Notes: generated by a model from the sequence alone, not told the origin. A stretch of 62,058 nt of DNA from Bacteroidia bacterium (GCA_014378485.1 JACMNO010000108.1:1-62058), one strand, 5' to 3'; positions 1 through 9,418 are shown, counted from the first letter of the stretch. Numbers and translations: made by a program.

Positions 1-830
1 ATTACAGGTTTTGTCTCACTATCACCGCAAAGGACAACCATTAAATTGCTTACCATTGCCGCTTTTCTATCTTCATCAAATTCAATAATCTCTTTATCCG
101 CTAAAAGTTTCAAAGCACTTTCTACCATGCCAACAGCACCTTCCACGATTTTATGGCGGGCTGCAACAACAGCCGAAGCTTGTTGTCTTCTTAACATTGA
201 ATGAGCAATTTCGGGTGCATAAGCTAAATATCCAATTCTTGACTCGACTACTTCTATTCCTGCAATTTCTAATCGTTCAGTAACTTCACGTTCAAGGGCT
301 ATATTTACATCATCAAAATTAGTACTTAATGTAACTGTGGCTTTTTCATCTTCAAAATGATCATACGGAAAAGAACCAGCAAGTTTCCTAACTGCTGAAT
401 CCGTTTGAATTCTTATAAAATCTTCGTAATTATCTACTTCAAATGTAGATTTAAACGTGTCTTTAACTTTCCAAACTAATATAACGCTGATCAAAATAGG
501 ATTCCCCATTTTATCGTTTACTTTAATTTTCTCGCTCTCAAAGTTCCTGGCTCGTAAAGACAAACTCGTTCTACTGTATAATGGGTTAATCCAAAACAAG
601 CCGTTTTGTTTAACACTTCCTTTATAATCTCCAAATAATAAAAGAACCTTTGAGTTATTCGGACTTATAACAATCAGGCCTTTTATTAAAAGAATACATA
701 TTGGCAGTAATACAATTACCAATACATTGTTGTCTGAACTAAAACCAAAAGCCATTAATAAGGCTGTTACTAATAGCATAACAACGGCTATGTAGCCATT
801 CAATGGTGTTATGATTTTTTCTGTTTTCAT
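1..830 (-). CDS. SPFH/Band 7 domain membrane protein (partial, C-terminus beyond window)
   Basis: The reading frame is open from an ATG at 830-828 to the window edge (276 codons), so the C-terminus is missing. The N-terminus has two hydrophobic segments (about residues 12-30 and 36-55), then an SPFH-type beta/alpha domain (about 57-230) with the family-typical phrase GLFWINPL, and a helical stretch rich in Ala/Arg (SMLRRQQASAVVAARHKIVE) that is characteristic of the stomatin/flotillin-like coiled region. SPFH proteins form membrane-associated ring scaffolds; the precise role of this one is not readable. It is transcribed away from the rsmH-like gene, and its promoter and operator are visible at 848-900. 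Family assignment is firm; subfamily is not. Confidence 0.85.
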   Translation of the reverse strand, partial: MKTEKIITPLNGYIAVVMLLVTALLMAFGFSSDNNVLVIVLLPICILLIKGLIVISPNNSKVLLLFGDYKGSVKQNGLFWINPLYSRTSLSLRARNFESEKIKVNDKMGNPILISVILVWKVKDTFKSTFEVDNYEDFIRIQTDSAVRKLAGSFPYDHFEDEKATVTLSTNFDDVNIALEREVTERLEIAGIEVVESRIGYLAYAPEIAHSMLRRQQASAVVAARHKIVEGAVGMVESALKLLADKEIIEFDEDRKAAMVSNLMVVLCGDSETKPV

Positions 831-847
831 AGTGAGTAATATTTAAA

Positions 848-866
848 TGATATCATTTTGATATCA
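848..866. promoter_or_regulatory. Operator: two TGATATCA palindromes one helical turn apart
   Basis: TGATATCA occurs at 848-855 and again at 859-866, so the centres are 11 bp apart on the same face of the helix. The pair lies immediately downstream of the -7 box of the SPFH promoter, where a bound regulator would block transcription initiation. The regulator is not in this window; the repression role is inference. Confidence 0.6.
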
Positions 867-900
867 CAAATGTAAAAAATAATTTAATGCAAAAACAAAA
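867..900 (-). promoter_or_regulatory. Bacteroidota-type promoter of the SPFH gene
   Basis: On the minus strand TTTTG (complement of 896-900) is followed after exactly 21 bp by TACATTTG (complement of 867-874), matching the Bacteroidota TTTG / TAnnTTTG promoter consensus and its 19-21 bp spacing. The start codon is 36 bp further downstream. Confidence 0.65.
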
Positions 901-932
901 TACTTTTATGTTAATTTAGTTTAACTTTACGC

Positions 933-1982
933 ATGAGCGATGAGGAACCAAAAGGTGCCCGACGTGTCCGTTACAAGGGCACTCACCCAAAATCTTTTAA
1001 AGAAAAGTACAAAGAGCTGCAACCCGAAAATTATGTGGAGGATGTAGAAAAGGTTATGCAGCAGGGTCGAACCCCCGCAGGCATGCACCGTTCAATTTGT
1101 GTGAACGAGATACTGGAATTTTTAAAGATCGTTCCCGGTCAGATTGGTTTAGATGCCACACTGGGTTATGGCGGGCATAGTTTGGAGATACTCAAATGCC
1201 TTACTCCCGGAGGGATGCTGTATGCCATGGATGTTGATCCTTTTGAATTGCCAAGAACACAACAGCGCTTAGCGGCTTTGGGTTACGGACCAGAATCTGT
1301 TGTGTTTAAAAAAATGAATTTTGCAGCCATCGATAAGGTAGCTTTTGAATCTGGCCCTTTGAATTTTGTGTTAGCGGATTTGGGTGTATCATCAATGCAG
1401 ATCGATAATCCCGAAAGAGGTTTTTCGTTTAAAATTGAAGGACCTTTGGATTTAAGATTAAATCCTAACAAAGGAAAATCAGCCGCAGCTCTTTTGAAAA
1501 CAATAGCGCCAAGGAAACTGGCTGAGGTATTTTTTGAAAATTCTGACGAACCGCATTATGAGCCCATTACATTAGCGATTGCTTCTAAAATAGAGCAGGG
1601 AATTGGTATTAACACAACAACAGATCTGCAAGAAACGATTGCGGAAGCTTTGACTTTTTTGCCGGAGAATACACGCAAGGAAGAAATTAAAAAATCCTGT
1701 CAGCGATGCTTTCAGGCATTGCGCATTGAAGTGAATGATGAGTTTGGCGTACTGGATACATTCTTAGAAAAATTGCCTTACGTTCTTGCTCCCGGCGGAA
1801 GGGTAGCTATTCTTTCCTTTCATTCGGGCGAAGACAGACGTGTAAAAAAATCGTTTCAATCTTTATATCGTGCAGGAATTTATTCTGAGGTTGCACCAGA
1901 TCCAATCAGGCCTTCAGCAGAAGAGTGCTATACCAACCCGCGTGCGCGTTCTGCTAAATTACGTTGGGCAATAAAAGCCTGA
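933..1982 (+). CDS. rsmH: RsmH-family 16S rRNA (cytosine-N4)-methyltransferase, divergent form
   Basis: 349-residue SAM-dependent methyltransferase of the MraW/RsmH family, which N4-methylates C1402 of 16S rRNA. Visible family motifs are DATLGYGGHS (SAM loop), ADLGVSSMQIDNPERGFSF, and FQALRIEVNDEF near the C-terminus. It differs from the usual RsmH in three ways: a basic N-terminal extension of about 50 residues before the HRSICVNEIL motif (usually HxPVLL), an altered active-site phrase SFHSGEDRRVK instead of SFHSLEDR, and a location far from any division/cell-wall cluster. It may be a paralogue with its own target rather than the housekeeping enzyme. The start is supported because the basic N-terminal extension reads as real protein. 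It converges on the TPR gene with one base between stop codons. Confidence 0.8.
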   Translation: MSDEEPKGARRVRYKGTHPKSFKEKYKELQPENYVEDVEKVMQQGRTPAGMHRSICVNEILEFLKIVPGQIGLDATLGYGGHSLEILKCLTPGGMLYAMDVDPFELPRTQQRLAALGYGPESVVFKKMNFAAIDKVAFESGPLNFVLADLGVSSMQIDNPERGFSFKIEGPLDLRLNPNKGKSAAALLKTIAPRKLAEVFFENSDEPHYEPITLAIASKIEQGIGINTTTDLQETIAEALTFLPENTRKEEIKKSCQRCFQALRIEVNDEFGVLDTFLEKLPYVLAPGGRVAILSFHSGEDRRVKKSFQSLYRAGIYSEVAPDPIRPSAEECYTNPRARSAKLRWAIKA

Positions 1983-1983
1983 T

Positions 1984-3417
1984 TTATTTACAACCATTTT
2001 TAACCATCTCATCTCCGGCCCCTTGACTCCCCAACGATTGTGCCAGTTTCAAGTCGTTGCAGGAACCGGTTAAATCGTTCATGTATTTTTTCAATTTTCC
2101 CCTGTAATAATAAGCTCTGAAAGATTTCGGATCTATTTCGATTGTTTTATTTAGATCAGCCAACGCTAAAGCATCTTTTTCAGTTTGGTAATAAGAAATA
2201 CCTCTCTCTAGTATGGCTACTTTATAATCTGGTTTAATCAGTAAGGATTCATTAAAGTCTTCAATGGCTCCTTGATAATCTTTCAAGTTATAGCGGCTGA
2301 TTCCTCTTTGATAAAATTCATCATAAGTTTTTCTTATAGCTAAAGCTGAGGTGCAATCTTCAATTACTCCTTTATCATCTCCCTGGTCATATTTAATTAA
2401 AGCTCTGTAATAAAATGCCGCCTCTGATTTAGGATCTTTTTGAATAGCAGTATTCAAATCAGGAAGTGCCAGCGCATATTTTTTTTGACTGTAATAATTG
2501 GCACCTCTCCATAAATAATGTTTGGCATCATTTAATTTCAGATCAATTGCTGCATTAAAATCAGGCTCTGCTTCTTTGTATTTTTTTAATTGGTGTTTTG
2601 TTAAAGCCCTGTTATAATAAGCTTCCTGTTTAGCAGGATTTAATTCAATTGATTTATTGTTATCCGATAAGCTTTGCTCATAATTTTTGAGATCATAATA
2701 AACAATGGCCCTGTTATAATAGGCTTTTGCGTATTTAGGATCATGTTGAATGACAGTATCATAATCTGTAATTGCTTCTTTGTATCTCTTTAAATTTAGA
2801 TACTGCAACCCTCTCCAAAAATAAGTTTCATACTGATTTTTTAAAGAAAGTGCCTTGTTGCAATCGGCAAGGCTTCCTTCAAAATCTTTTAGGTAGTATT
2901 TTGTAATCGCACGAAAGTAAAACGTGTTTTCATGATTTTCATCTGCCGCCGCTGCTTGGTTTAGTAAGGTGAGAGCTTCGTCATATTTTTTTAATTCATT
3001 TAATGCAGCTGCTTTATAAGTAAGTGCCTTAACGTAATTTAATTTTAATGAAATGGCAGTATCAAAATCTGCAATGGCTATTTTATAATTTTCTAACTGA
3101 TAATTACAAAGTCCCCTGCTGTAAAATGCATCTGCACTTTTTCTGCCAAGAGAAATACTCTTATCAAAATTAGTGAGCCCGTCTTTGTAATCTTTAAGCT
3201 CATAAGCACATAAACCGCGGTTATACGTAGCAGAGCCGTCTTTTGGCATTTTCATGAGGTAGCTGGAATAGTCGAGGTAAGCACCGGAATAATCTTTGTC
3301 CTCATACTTTTTATAGGCCTTGGTAAACATCGGATCAACTTCATCTTTGTCTCTTTGTGAGTATAGAGAAGTGTTGATTAAAAAAGATATCGCAAGAATG
3401 TAAAGTGCGGTTTTCAT
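1984..3417 (-). CDS. Exported tetratricopeptide-repeat protein
   Basis: 477 residues. A signal peptide (about residues 1-20, ending SLYSQ) precedes roughly twelve tandem TPR units of 34 residues with the repeated core AxxYYNRALxxxxLKxYxxA and KxDPKSxxAYYYRG. No enzymatic domain is seen; such proteins are protein-interaction scaffolds of the periplasm or envelope. It is the last gene of a leftward operon after the RND transporter, acetyltransferase and pfkA, starting 15 bp after the pfkA stop. Its partner is unknown. Confidence 0.85.
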   Translation of the reverse strand: MKTALYILAISFLINTSLYSQRDKDEVDPMFTKAYKKYEDKDYSGAYLDYSSYLMKMPKDGSATYNRGLCAYELKDYKDGLTNFDKSISLGRKSADAFYSRGLCNYQLENYKIAIADFDTAISLKLNYVKALTYKAAALNELKKYDEALTLLNQAAAADENHENTFYFRAITKYYLKDFEGSLADCNKALSLKNQYETYFWRGLQYLNLKRYKEAITDYDTVIQHDPKYAKAYYNRAIVYYDLKNYEQSLSDNNKSIELNPAKQEAYYNRALTKHQLKKYKEAEPDFNAAIDLKLNDAKHYLWRGANYYSQKKYALALPDLNTAIQKDPKSEAAFYYRALIKYDQGDDKGVIEDCTSALAIRKTYDEFYQRGISRYNLKDYQGAIEDFNESLLIKPDYKVAILERGISYYQTEKDALALADLNKTIEIDPKSFRAYYYRGKLKKYMNDLTGSCNDLKLAQSLGSQGAGDEMVKNGCK

Positions 3418-3432
3418 TAAATAGTTTTAAGA

Positions 3433-4401
3433 TTAAGAAGAAAGGACATCTAAAATTTTGATCATTTCAGGGTTCAGGTCTTCAATATGTTTCACCGCAT
3501 CCCTGAAATGAGTATAGCATACCTGTTTGTTTACGATGCCGACCATTTCGTTAGTGTGCCCATCTTGTAGGGCCTTCACAGCGTAGTAACCAATGATGCT
3601 GGCATTCACGCGTTCCATGCAGGTTGGATTTCCTCCCCGTTGTATATGACCTAAAATAGAAATTCGAATGTCAAATTCGGGCCATTCTTTTTTTAGTAAA
3701 GTTCCGATACCCATAGCGCCGCCATTTTCATCGCCTTCCGCAACAATAATAATCCTGCTTTTTTTAGTTAAGCGCCAAGATTTTTTATTTTCAAGCAGTA
3801 GCTGCAAATCATTTTTTCGTTCTGGTATTAAAATTGCTTCCGCCCCGCAGGCAATGGCACTTCTCAGAGCAATTAATCCGGCATCTCTTCCCATAACTTC
3901 TACTACAAAAATACGGTCATGGCTTTCTGCTGTGTCCCTGATTTTATCAACCGCTTCTACAACGGTATTGGTTGCTGTATCATAGCCTATTGTAAAATCG
4001 GTGCCAATCAAATCATTGTCAATCGTTCCCGGGCATCCAACTGTTTTTATAGAATGTAGGTTACTGAACTCAAGTGCCCCCTTAAAACTTCCGTCACCGC
4101 CTATAACAATAAAACCTTCAATATTATGTTTTTGTAAAGTTTCATAAGCAGCCTGCATTCCTTCAGGTGTCATAAAACGTTTGCTGCGCGCTGTTTTTAA
4201 AATTGTGCCTCCACGGTGAATGATGTTTGATACTTTACTTTTGGTTAAATGAATGTGATCGTCATCTATTAACCCTTCGTAACCGCGATAAAAACCAACA
4301 ACATCAATATGTTCAACGCGAGCTGTTCTCACGATTGCTCTGATGCACGCATTCATTCCCGGAGAATCTCCGCCTGATGTAATTAATCCTATTTTTTTCA
4401 T
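3433..4401 (-). CDS. pfkA: ATP-dependent 6-phosphofructokinase
   Basis: 322 residues, the usual length for bacterial PfkA. It phosphorylates fructose 6-phosphate with ATP, the committing step of glycolysis. Visible are the N-terminal GLITSGGDSPGMNA, the ATP-site GGDGS (101-105), the catalytic PGTIDND (124-130; Asp128 is the expected base), VMGRDAG (169-175), and the C-terminal substrate-binding stretch ILGHIQRGG. Gly at the positions that are Asp/Lys in pyrophosphate-dependent enzymes argues for ATP as donor. It lies 4 bp after the acetyltransferase stop. Confidence 0.95.
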   Translation of the reverse strand: MKKIGLITSGGDSPGMNACIRAIVRTARVEHIDVVGFYRGYEGLIDDDHIHLTKSKVSNIIHRGGTILKTARSKRFMTPEGMQAAYETLQKHNIEGFIVIGGDGSFKGALEFSNLHSIKTVGCPGTIDNDLIGTDFTIGYDTATNTVVEAVDKIRDTAESHDRIFVVEVMGRDAGLIALRSAIACGAEAILIPERKNDLQLLLENKKSWRLTKKSRIIIVAEGDENGGAMGIGTLLKKEWPEFDIRISILGHIQRGGNPTCMERVNASIIGYYAVKALQDGHTNEMVGIVNKQVCYTHFRDAVKHIEDLNPEMIKILDVLSS

Positions 4402-4405
4402 ATGT

Positions 4406-4906
4406 TTATTTTTTTCTGATCGCGTAAATTAATTCGTCAAGGAATTTATTATTCTTGAATATGGTTTTTTCAAATCTTCCTTCCAGTTTAAAACCGACTT
4501 TTTCTATTACACGTTGTGATGAAATATTGGTTCCATAAATTCTGGCAAAAACCCGAACAATATCCATGTTCTTAAAACCATAATCTACTATTTGTTCAAT
4601 GGCATTTTTGATTATTCCTTTTCCCCAGTATGCTTCGCCTAGCCAATAACCAATTTCGGCATTCTTTCTTAATATATCCGTTTGTAAATGTAAACCAATA
4701 CTTCCAACAGGTTTTCCATCTATTACAATTGCAAATATTTTAGAATTCGGACTTGACGTTGCAAAGCCTATAAAGGTTTTCCCGTTTTCAGTTGTGTAGG
4801 GGTGCGGAAAAACATCGGCCATGAACATCGCAATGTTTTTATTATTTGCGAGTTCTACTAAATGATATAGGTCGTCCAAATGCCAAGGGCGCAATGTAAT
4901 TTGCAT
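4406..4906 (-). CDS. GNAT-family N-acetyltransferase (RimJ/RimL type)
   Basis: 166 residues from the ATG at 4906-4904. Acetyltransferase_3/RimJ-L features are visible: the opening ITLRPWHLDDL, a middle EIGYWLGEAYWGKGI acetyl-CoA-binding stretch, and the terminal ARIYGTNISSQRVIEKVGF. The substrate (N-terminal amine or an antibiotic/metabolite amine) cannot be told. The frame stays open upstream to 4969, but that would overlap the RND gene by 62 bp and add a sequence with no family similarity; the chosen start is one base past the RND stop codon, as expected for translational coupling. Confidence 0.85.
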   Translation of the reverse strand: MQITLRPWHLDDLYHLVELANNKNIAMFMADVFPHPYTTENGKTFIGFATSSPNSKIFAIVIDGKPVGSIGLHLQTDILRKNAEIGYWLGEAYWGKGIIKNAIEQIVDYGFKNMDIVRVFARIYGTNISSQRVIEKVGFKLEGRFEKTIFKNNKFLDELIYAIRKK

Positions 4907-4907
4907 A

Positions 4908-7166
4908 TTATTTTTTTCTTTTTCCAAGTATCCAGAACAATAAAACAGGTAATAAAAAAAGATCAGCAATAACAGCTATAATAATGGTGATGCAAATTAA
5001 AAATCCAAAATAAAATGTACTTTGAAAATCGCTAACCATCAAGCTGACAAAGCCTCCCATTAAAATAAAGGTAGTTAATAAAATTGGTTTTCCGGTTTCA
5101 AAATAGGTTCGTTTAAAGGCATAAACCAGTGATTTTCCATAACCTAATTCAATTTTTAACCGTGAAATAAAATGGATAGTATCATCGGTAGCCACCCCAA
5201 AAGCAATACTAAAAACTAATGAAGTAGCAGCCTTTAATTCTATTCCCGAAAAACCCATGATACCTGCAATAATTAAAAGCGGAATAAAATTAGGCAATAT
5301 GAAAACCAAAACCATGCGCCAGCTTCGATGCAAGAAATAAGTCAGTAGGGCGATTACAATGATGGAAAATAAAAAGCCTTGTGTCATATTCGTCACCATG
5401 TATTCATTATTCCTATCAATTAAGTGCGCTGCTCCGGTTATTTTTATTTCAATATCTTTTGAATTGATATTCTTGCTAATGAATTCCTGTAAACGTTTAT
5501 TAAGTTCATTTACCCTTAAACTACCAATATCACTGATCTTTCCGTTGATTCGTGCGAATTTTCCATCAACCGTAATAATCCGTTTTATGTCTTTATTATT
5601 CTTATTTGAGACGAGTTGTTTTCTGACATCTTCATAATCTTCTTTAGCAGGGAATTTTCCATTGCCGGATGTCTCATCGTTCAATGCTTTGAAAATATTT
5701 TTTGTAACCATGGCCGGTGAATACATAAAGCCTGCTTTGTATTCTTTCGTTAAAAATTCATCAACTTCATTCAACTGCCGCATCACCTCATAATCCCATA
5801 CTGTTTTACCTCCTTTTATTTCAATAGCTAGTTCCAATGGCCTAACTCCACTATAGTGTTTGTCAAAAAAAATAAAATCCTGTTTTATCTTCACGCTGTC
5901 CGACAGGTCTTCCAATAAAATATTATTGACTCTAATTTTATAAACACCAATAATAGAAATAACTAATAGTAAGCATGTTGTTACTATGATCGTTTTTTGG
6001 TTCCTGAAGATCCAGAATAATATTTTACGCATCACCCTGTACGTTTTATTATCGTGATCATGAACAGCTACTAGTTTTTTTGGTGTAAAGAAATAGAGTA
6101 GGGCAGGAAGCAGGGTGTAAGTTAAGGCAAACGCAATAATAATTCCTACTGAAGTATAGATTCCAAAATCTTTGATGGGCTTAATGCTTGAAAATAGCAA
6201 AGATAAAAACCCGACAACTGTTGTAATTAAGGTTAGGAAAGTTGGAAAACCGACTTCTTTCAGAATCAACGGGTATATTTTTTGTTTTTCAGTTCCTCTC
6301 CCGATTTCTTCAAAGTATTTTGAAAAGAAATGAACTACATCACTCATGCCTGCAATAAAAATCATTGTAGGAAGCATACAAGTCATGATATCCAGCGATT
6401 GGTGCATCATTGCCATAATTCCTAATGTCCAAAAAATAGAAACAATTACAATGATCATCGGCACTACAACACCATAAGCTGAACGAAAAGAGATCCATAA
6501 AAAAAGAATAACGAGAACAAATGAAATGCCAAGAAAGTAAACAAATTCTTTTTCAAGGTTCTTTAAATACACATCTTGAGCCACGATTCGTCCAACATAG
6601 TGAACCTCATCAAAATGGTATTTCGTAAAAGCCTTTTCAATATTCCTGGCCAAACTGTCACTTTTTGTTTTACCTAATCCTTCTTTGGTTTTAATAAATA
6701 TGGAAATCGATTTCGCATCTTTCGGAAAAAAGGAGCCGATGAGTTCAGGTGTATTATAAATATTTATACTATCCTCTTTATAAAGCGATTCATCATCAAC
6801 ATGCATTAATCTTTTTTGAACGGGTGCTAAACCACTTAAAGAAATGTTTTTTATATTGGTAGGAGAGATGACTCGATCGGTGTAAGGAATTTTTTTTAAG
6901 TCATTTGAGAGGTTCTCAATTTTTTGAAGAAAGTCTTTTTTAAAGATTCCGTTTTTATTTTCAATACCTAATAAAACAAATTCATTGTCCCATTCAAATC
7001 GATTACGGTGAGTTTCGTAAACACCTAATTCATTATCTTCATTTGGAAAAAATGCTTCAAAATCATAATTAAATTTAAGATCTTTTATTTTGAAAGCACA
7101 GAGTATACTGAAGGCAATGACAAAAACGAGGATAGATGTATTCAGTATTTTTTGAGGAATTTTCAT
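4908..7166 (-). CDS. RND-superfamily (MMPL-type) membrane transporter
   Basis: 752 residues with the two-fold RND layout: an N-terminal TM helix (about 8-27), a periplasmic loop to about 200, a bundle of TM helices (about 205-365), TM (about 390-410), a second periplasmic loop, and a final TM bundle (about 595-748). Charged TM motifs typical of this class are visible (GMSDVVHFFSKYFEE in the first half, GVATDDTIHFISRL in the second), where Asp residues carry the proton relay. It has no MFP or TolC partner nearby, so it resembles the predicted-exporter/MMPL group rather than a tripartite efflux pump. Substrate unknown. First gene of the RND-GNAT-pfkA-TPR operon. Confidence 0.85.
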   Translation of the reverse strand: MKIPQKILNTSILVFVIAFSILCAFKIKDLKFNYDFEAFFPNEDNELGVYETHRNRFEWDNEFVLLGIENKNGIFKKDFLQKIENLSNDLKKIPYTDRVISPTNIKNISLSGLAPVQKRLMHVDDESLYKEDSINIYNTPELIGSFFPKDAKSISIFIKTKEGLGKTKSDSLARNIEKAFTKYHFDEVHYVGRIVAQDVYLKNLEKEFVYFLGISFVLVILFLWISFRSAYGVVVPMIIVIVSIFWTLGIMAMMHQSLDIMTCMLPTMIFIAGMSDVVHFFSKYFEEIGRGTEKQKIYPLILKEVGFPTFLTLITTVVGFLSLLFSSIKPIKDFGIYTSVGIIIAFALTYTLLPALLYFFTPKKLVAVHDHDNKTYRVMRKILFWIFRNQKTIIVTTCLLLVISIIGVYKIRVNNILLEDLSDSVKIKQDFIFFDKHYSGVRPLELAIEIKGGKTVWDYEVMRQLNEVDEFLTKEYKAGFMYSPAMVTKNIFKALNDETSGNGKFPAKEDYEDVRKQLVSNKNNKDIKRIITVDGKFARINGKISDIGSLRVNELNKRLQEFISKNINSKDIEIKITGAAHLIDRNNEYMVTNMTQGFLFSIIVIALLTYFLHRSWRMVLVFILPNFIPLLIIAGIMGFSGIELKAATSLVFSIAFGVATDDTIHFISRLKIELGYGKSLVYAFKRTYFETGKPILLTTFILMGGFVSLMVSDFQSTFYFGFLICITIIIAVIADLFLLPVLLFWILGKRKK

Positions 7167-7174
7167 TTTTTTAT

Positions 7175-7270
7175 TCGAAGAATCATTATACAGTTTTTAT
7201 ACTTAAGTTTCTAATCAGATAAAAGCATAGTTTGATTTAATATTTTTCTATTTTTTAATAGATTCTTCGA
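7175..7270. repeat. Distant 10-bp inverted repeat in the gap upstream of the RND gene
   Basis: TCGAAGAATC at 7175-7184 and its exact reverse complement at 7261-7270 are separated by 76 bp of very AT-rich sequence, in the 147-bp gap between the M28 peptidase stop and the RND start codon. It could be a looped operator or a weak terminator; no more can be said. Confidence 0.35.
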
Positions 7271-7313
7271 TTTTAACAGTAGCAATCTATGTCTATTTAT
7301 TTTATAATTGTTA

Positions 7314-8699
7314 TTACCAGCCCTTCATATCTATTAAATAAATTAATGAACCAATCACGCCGGCGCTTAATTCCAATTCGCGCTTATTAATTTTATCAAA
7401 AGTATCGTCCGAGGTGTGGTGGTAATCAAAGTATTTTTGGCCATCGGGTTCAAAACCAATAAGGGGCACGTCAAGTTCTTTAAGGTAACTGATATCAGCA
7501 CCATGTCCGCCCGGCTTAATATACTGCACAAAGTAAGGATCCAGTAATGATTTCCAAGTCAATACTTTTTTAAAAGCACCAAGTGTTGTATCTATACTAA
7601 TTCCACGTGGAGAAAACCCCCCGGCATCACTTTCAAGGGCAGCAATGTGTTTTAAATTATTTTTTTTAGTATCTTCAAAATAGGCTTTGCCACCTGCACC
7701 GCCATTTTCTTCATTCATAAATGCAACAGCGCGAATCGTATGTTTTGGTTTAATGTTTTGTTTTTTATACAAGGCTAATACTTCAATGGCTTGCACCACA
7801 CCGGCACCATCATCATGCGCGCCCTGCCCGTTATCCCATGCATCAAGGTGGCCGCCTGCCATTATAATTTCATTAGGCTTTTCAGAGCCTTTTATTTCTC
7901 CCACTACATTATAAGACAATTCTTTTTTAAGCATCTCACAGCTCGTTTTTAAATAAAGTGATAAGGATGGGTTATTTTTTAATTTATTCGCTAATTGATC
8001 TGCGCCGCTATAGCTAATGGCACATGCAGGTATTTTTTTTAAGGATACAGTGGTATCATAACCCATCACACCCGTATGAGGAAAATCATTATTGATAGAA
8101 CTCATGCTTCTTACAATGGTAGCAATTGCCCCATATTTTGCTGCTTTACTTGGCCCCGAATAACGGTAAGTCACCGTTTCTCCGTAACAGCTGCCAGTGC
8201 TTAAATGTTTGTGATCAAAAAATACATTAAAGAAAACAATTTTACCTTTTATGTTTTTTTCGCCAAGAGAATCCAGTTGATTAAAACTATTAACCGAAAT
8301 TACCTTACCGTTTACTCCATTTTGAGATGTACCAACAGAATTGCCTAGTGCACAAACAGAATAATTTACTTTTTGTTTTGTTTTTGTATCGATTGAATAA
8401 CAGGATTCTTTTGGTCCTCTTACCCAATGAGGAACCATGCATGGCTGAAGATAAACTGTATCAGCGCCGGCTTCATACATTGCTTTTTTTGCCCATATAA
8501 CTGCTTTGGCTGCGCCCGGCGATCCGCTTAACCGGCTTTCAATTTTTGTACTTAAGAATTCTAAATTTTTATAACAATTACTTTTGGTTAAATAGTAATC
8601 AAAGTTTTTTCGCAGAGCAATGCTATCAGAATTTTGACACTTGCTTTTAAACGAAAGGAATAGTAAAAAAAGAATGGATATTTTATAATGGTGGCTCAT
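7314..8699 (-). CDS. Secreted M28-family metallopeptidase
   Basis: 461 residues. Signal peptide (about 1-21), a PA-type insertion domain (about 120-250) and the M28 di-zinc peptidase domain (about 260-460). Putative metal and catalytic residues are visible: His284 and Asp286 in GGHLDAW, Asp296/297 in HDDGAG, Glu330/331 in MNEENG, Asp358 in LESDAGG and His427/428 in YHHTSDD. M28 enzymes with this layout are aminopeptidases or carboxypeptidases acting outside the cytoplasm. It follows the DUF4294 gene by 44 bp and is probably in the same transcript. Confidence 0.9.
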   Translation of the reverse strand: MSHHYKISILFLLFLSFKSKCQNSDSIALRKNFDYYLTKSNCYKNLEFLSTKIESRLSGSPGAAKAVIWAKKAMYEAGADTVYLQPCMVPHWVRGPKESCYSIDTKTKQKVNYSVCALGNSVGTSQNGVNGKVISVNSFNQLDSLGEKNIKGKIVFFNVFFDHKHLSTGSCYGETVTYRYSGPSKAAKYGAIATIVRSMSSINNDFPHTGVMGYDTTVSLKKIPACAISYSGADQLANKLKNNPSLSLYLKTSCEMLKKELSYNVVGEIKGSEKPNEIIMAGGHLDAWDNGQGAHDDGAGVVQAIEVLALYKKQNIKPKHTIRAVAFMNEENGGAGGKAYFEDTKKNNLKHIAALESDAGGFSPRGISIDTTLGAFKKVLTWKSLLDPYFVQYIKPGGHGADISYLKELDVPLIGFEPDGQKYFDYHHTSDDTFDKINKRELELSAGVIGSLIYLIDMKGW

Positions 8700-8743
8700 G
8701 ATTTATTAAAATAAATATGAGATTAAATGTACAATTTTAAAAA

Positions 8744-9418
8744 TTAAAACTGTCCTGCTTCTATGAGTTTGATCGCTCGTTCGGTCATAATATCTTCGCC
8801 CTTAGGATCATACTCCGATTTCATATTACTGCCAAATAATCGGGCTAAGCTTTGCCACATAAACGCCTGAAATCCACCTCGCAAATCTTTTACCAATTCA
8901 TAGCTCGAATTTCCCGTTTCCCGGTCAATGAGCTTTAATAAAATTTTCCCCTGAGTAATGGTTAGATCTTTGAGCGGTTCTTCAAATTCAGCTTTTAATT
9001 CTTTCTCCACCGTTTTCATGTAAACTTTCCGTGTTTTTTCATCTGGCATATTTTCCAAAATCAGATTATATTCTTTTAGTTTGGCCGCTGCTAAAATAGC
9101 GTACGGATAGACTTTCTTCACATTATATTTAGTGCGTGACCAGGCTTCGTATTGCTTTTTGTTTTTATAGCTGTACTCAGCATAAACCCAAACATCCTGT
9201 AAACGAATGCTGGGAACAGTATCGCCATTAACTACTTCTGCCCAAACTTTATAAAGAGTTTTGGAACTTTCGATAGAAGTTGGCACAGATGTTTGGGAAA
9301 AGATACTATAAGAGAAAAATAAGCAAAACACCAGGCTGCATTTAAAAACAATTCGGGTAAGACCAACAAAGATGTGGTTTACCTGTTTTTTATTGTTTAA
9401 ATGATAAAGTGGTTTCAT
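8744..9418 (-). CDS. DUF4294 family protein
   Basis: 224 residues with a hydrophobic N-terminal export signal (about residues 20-42). The rest matches the Bacteroidota-specific DUF4294: GDTVPSIRLQDVWVYAEY followed by a long charged helix and VKKVYPYAILAAAKLKEYN, then an FMWQSLARLFG segment. Function is not established; the family is periplasmic or envelope-located and widely conserved in the phylum. The start could be slightly further in, but this ATG leaves a reasonable signal peptide. It sits just downstream of the accC terminator and begins an operon with the M28 peptidase. Confidence 0.8.
   Translation of the reverse strand: MKPLYHLNNKKQVNHIFVGLTRIVFKCSLVFCLFFSYSIFSQTSVPTSIESSKTLYKVWAEVVNGDTVPSIRLQDVWVYAEYSYKNKKQYEAWSRTKYNVKKVYPYAILAAAKLKEYNLILENMPDEKTRKVYMKTVEKELKAEFEEPLKDLTITQGKILLKLIDRETGNSSYELVKDLRGGFQAFMWQSLARLFGSNMKSEYDPKGEDIMTERAIKLIEAGQF

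Noticed and set aside
1984..3417. Tandem DNA repeat in the TPR gene
   Set aside because: The periodicity is at protein level (34-residue TPR units); the nucleotide copies are too diverged to call a DNA repeat.
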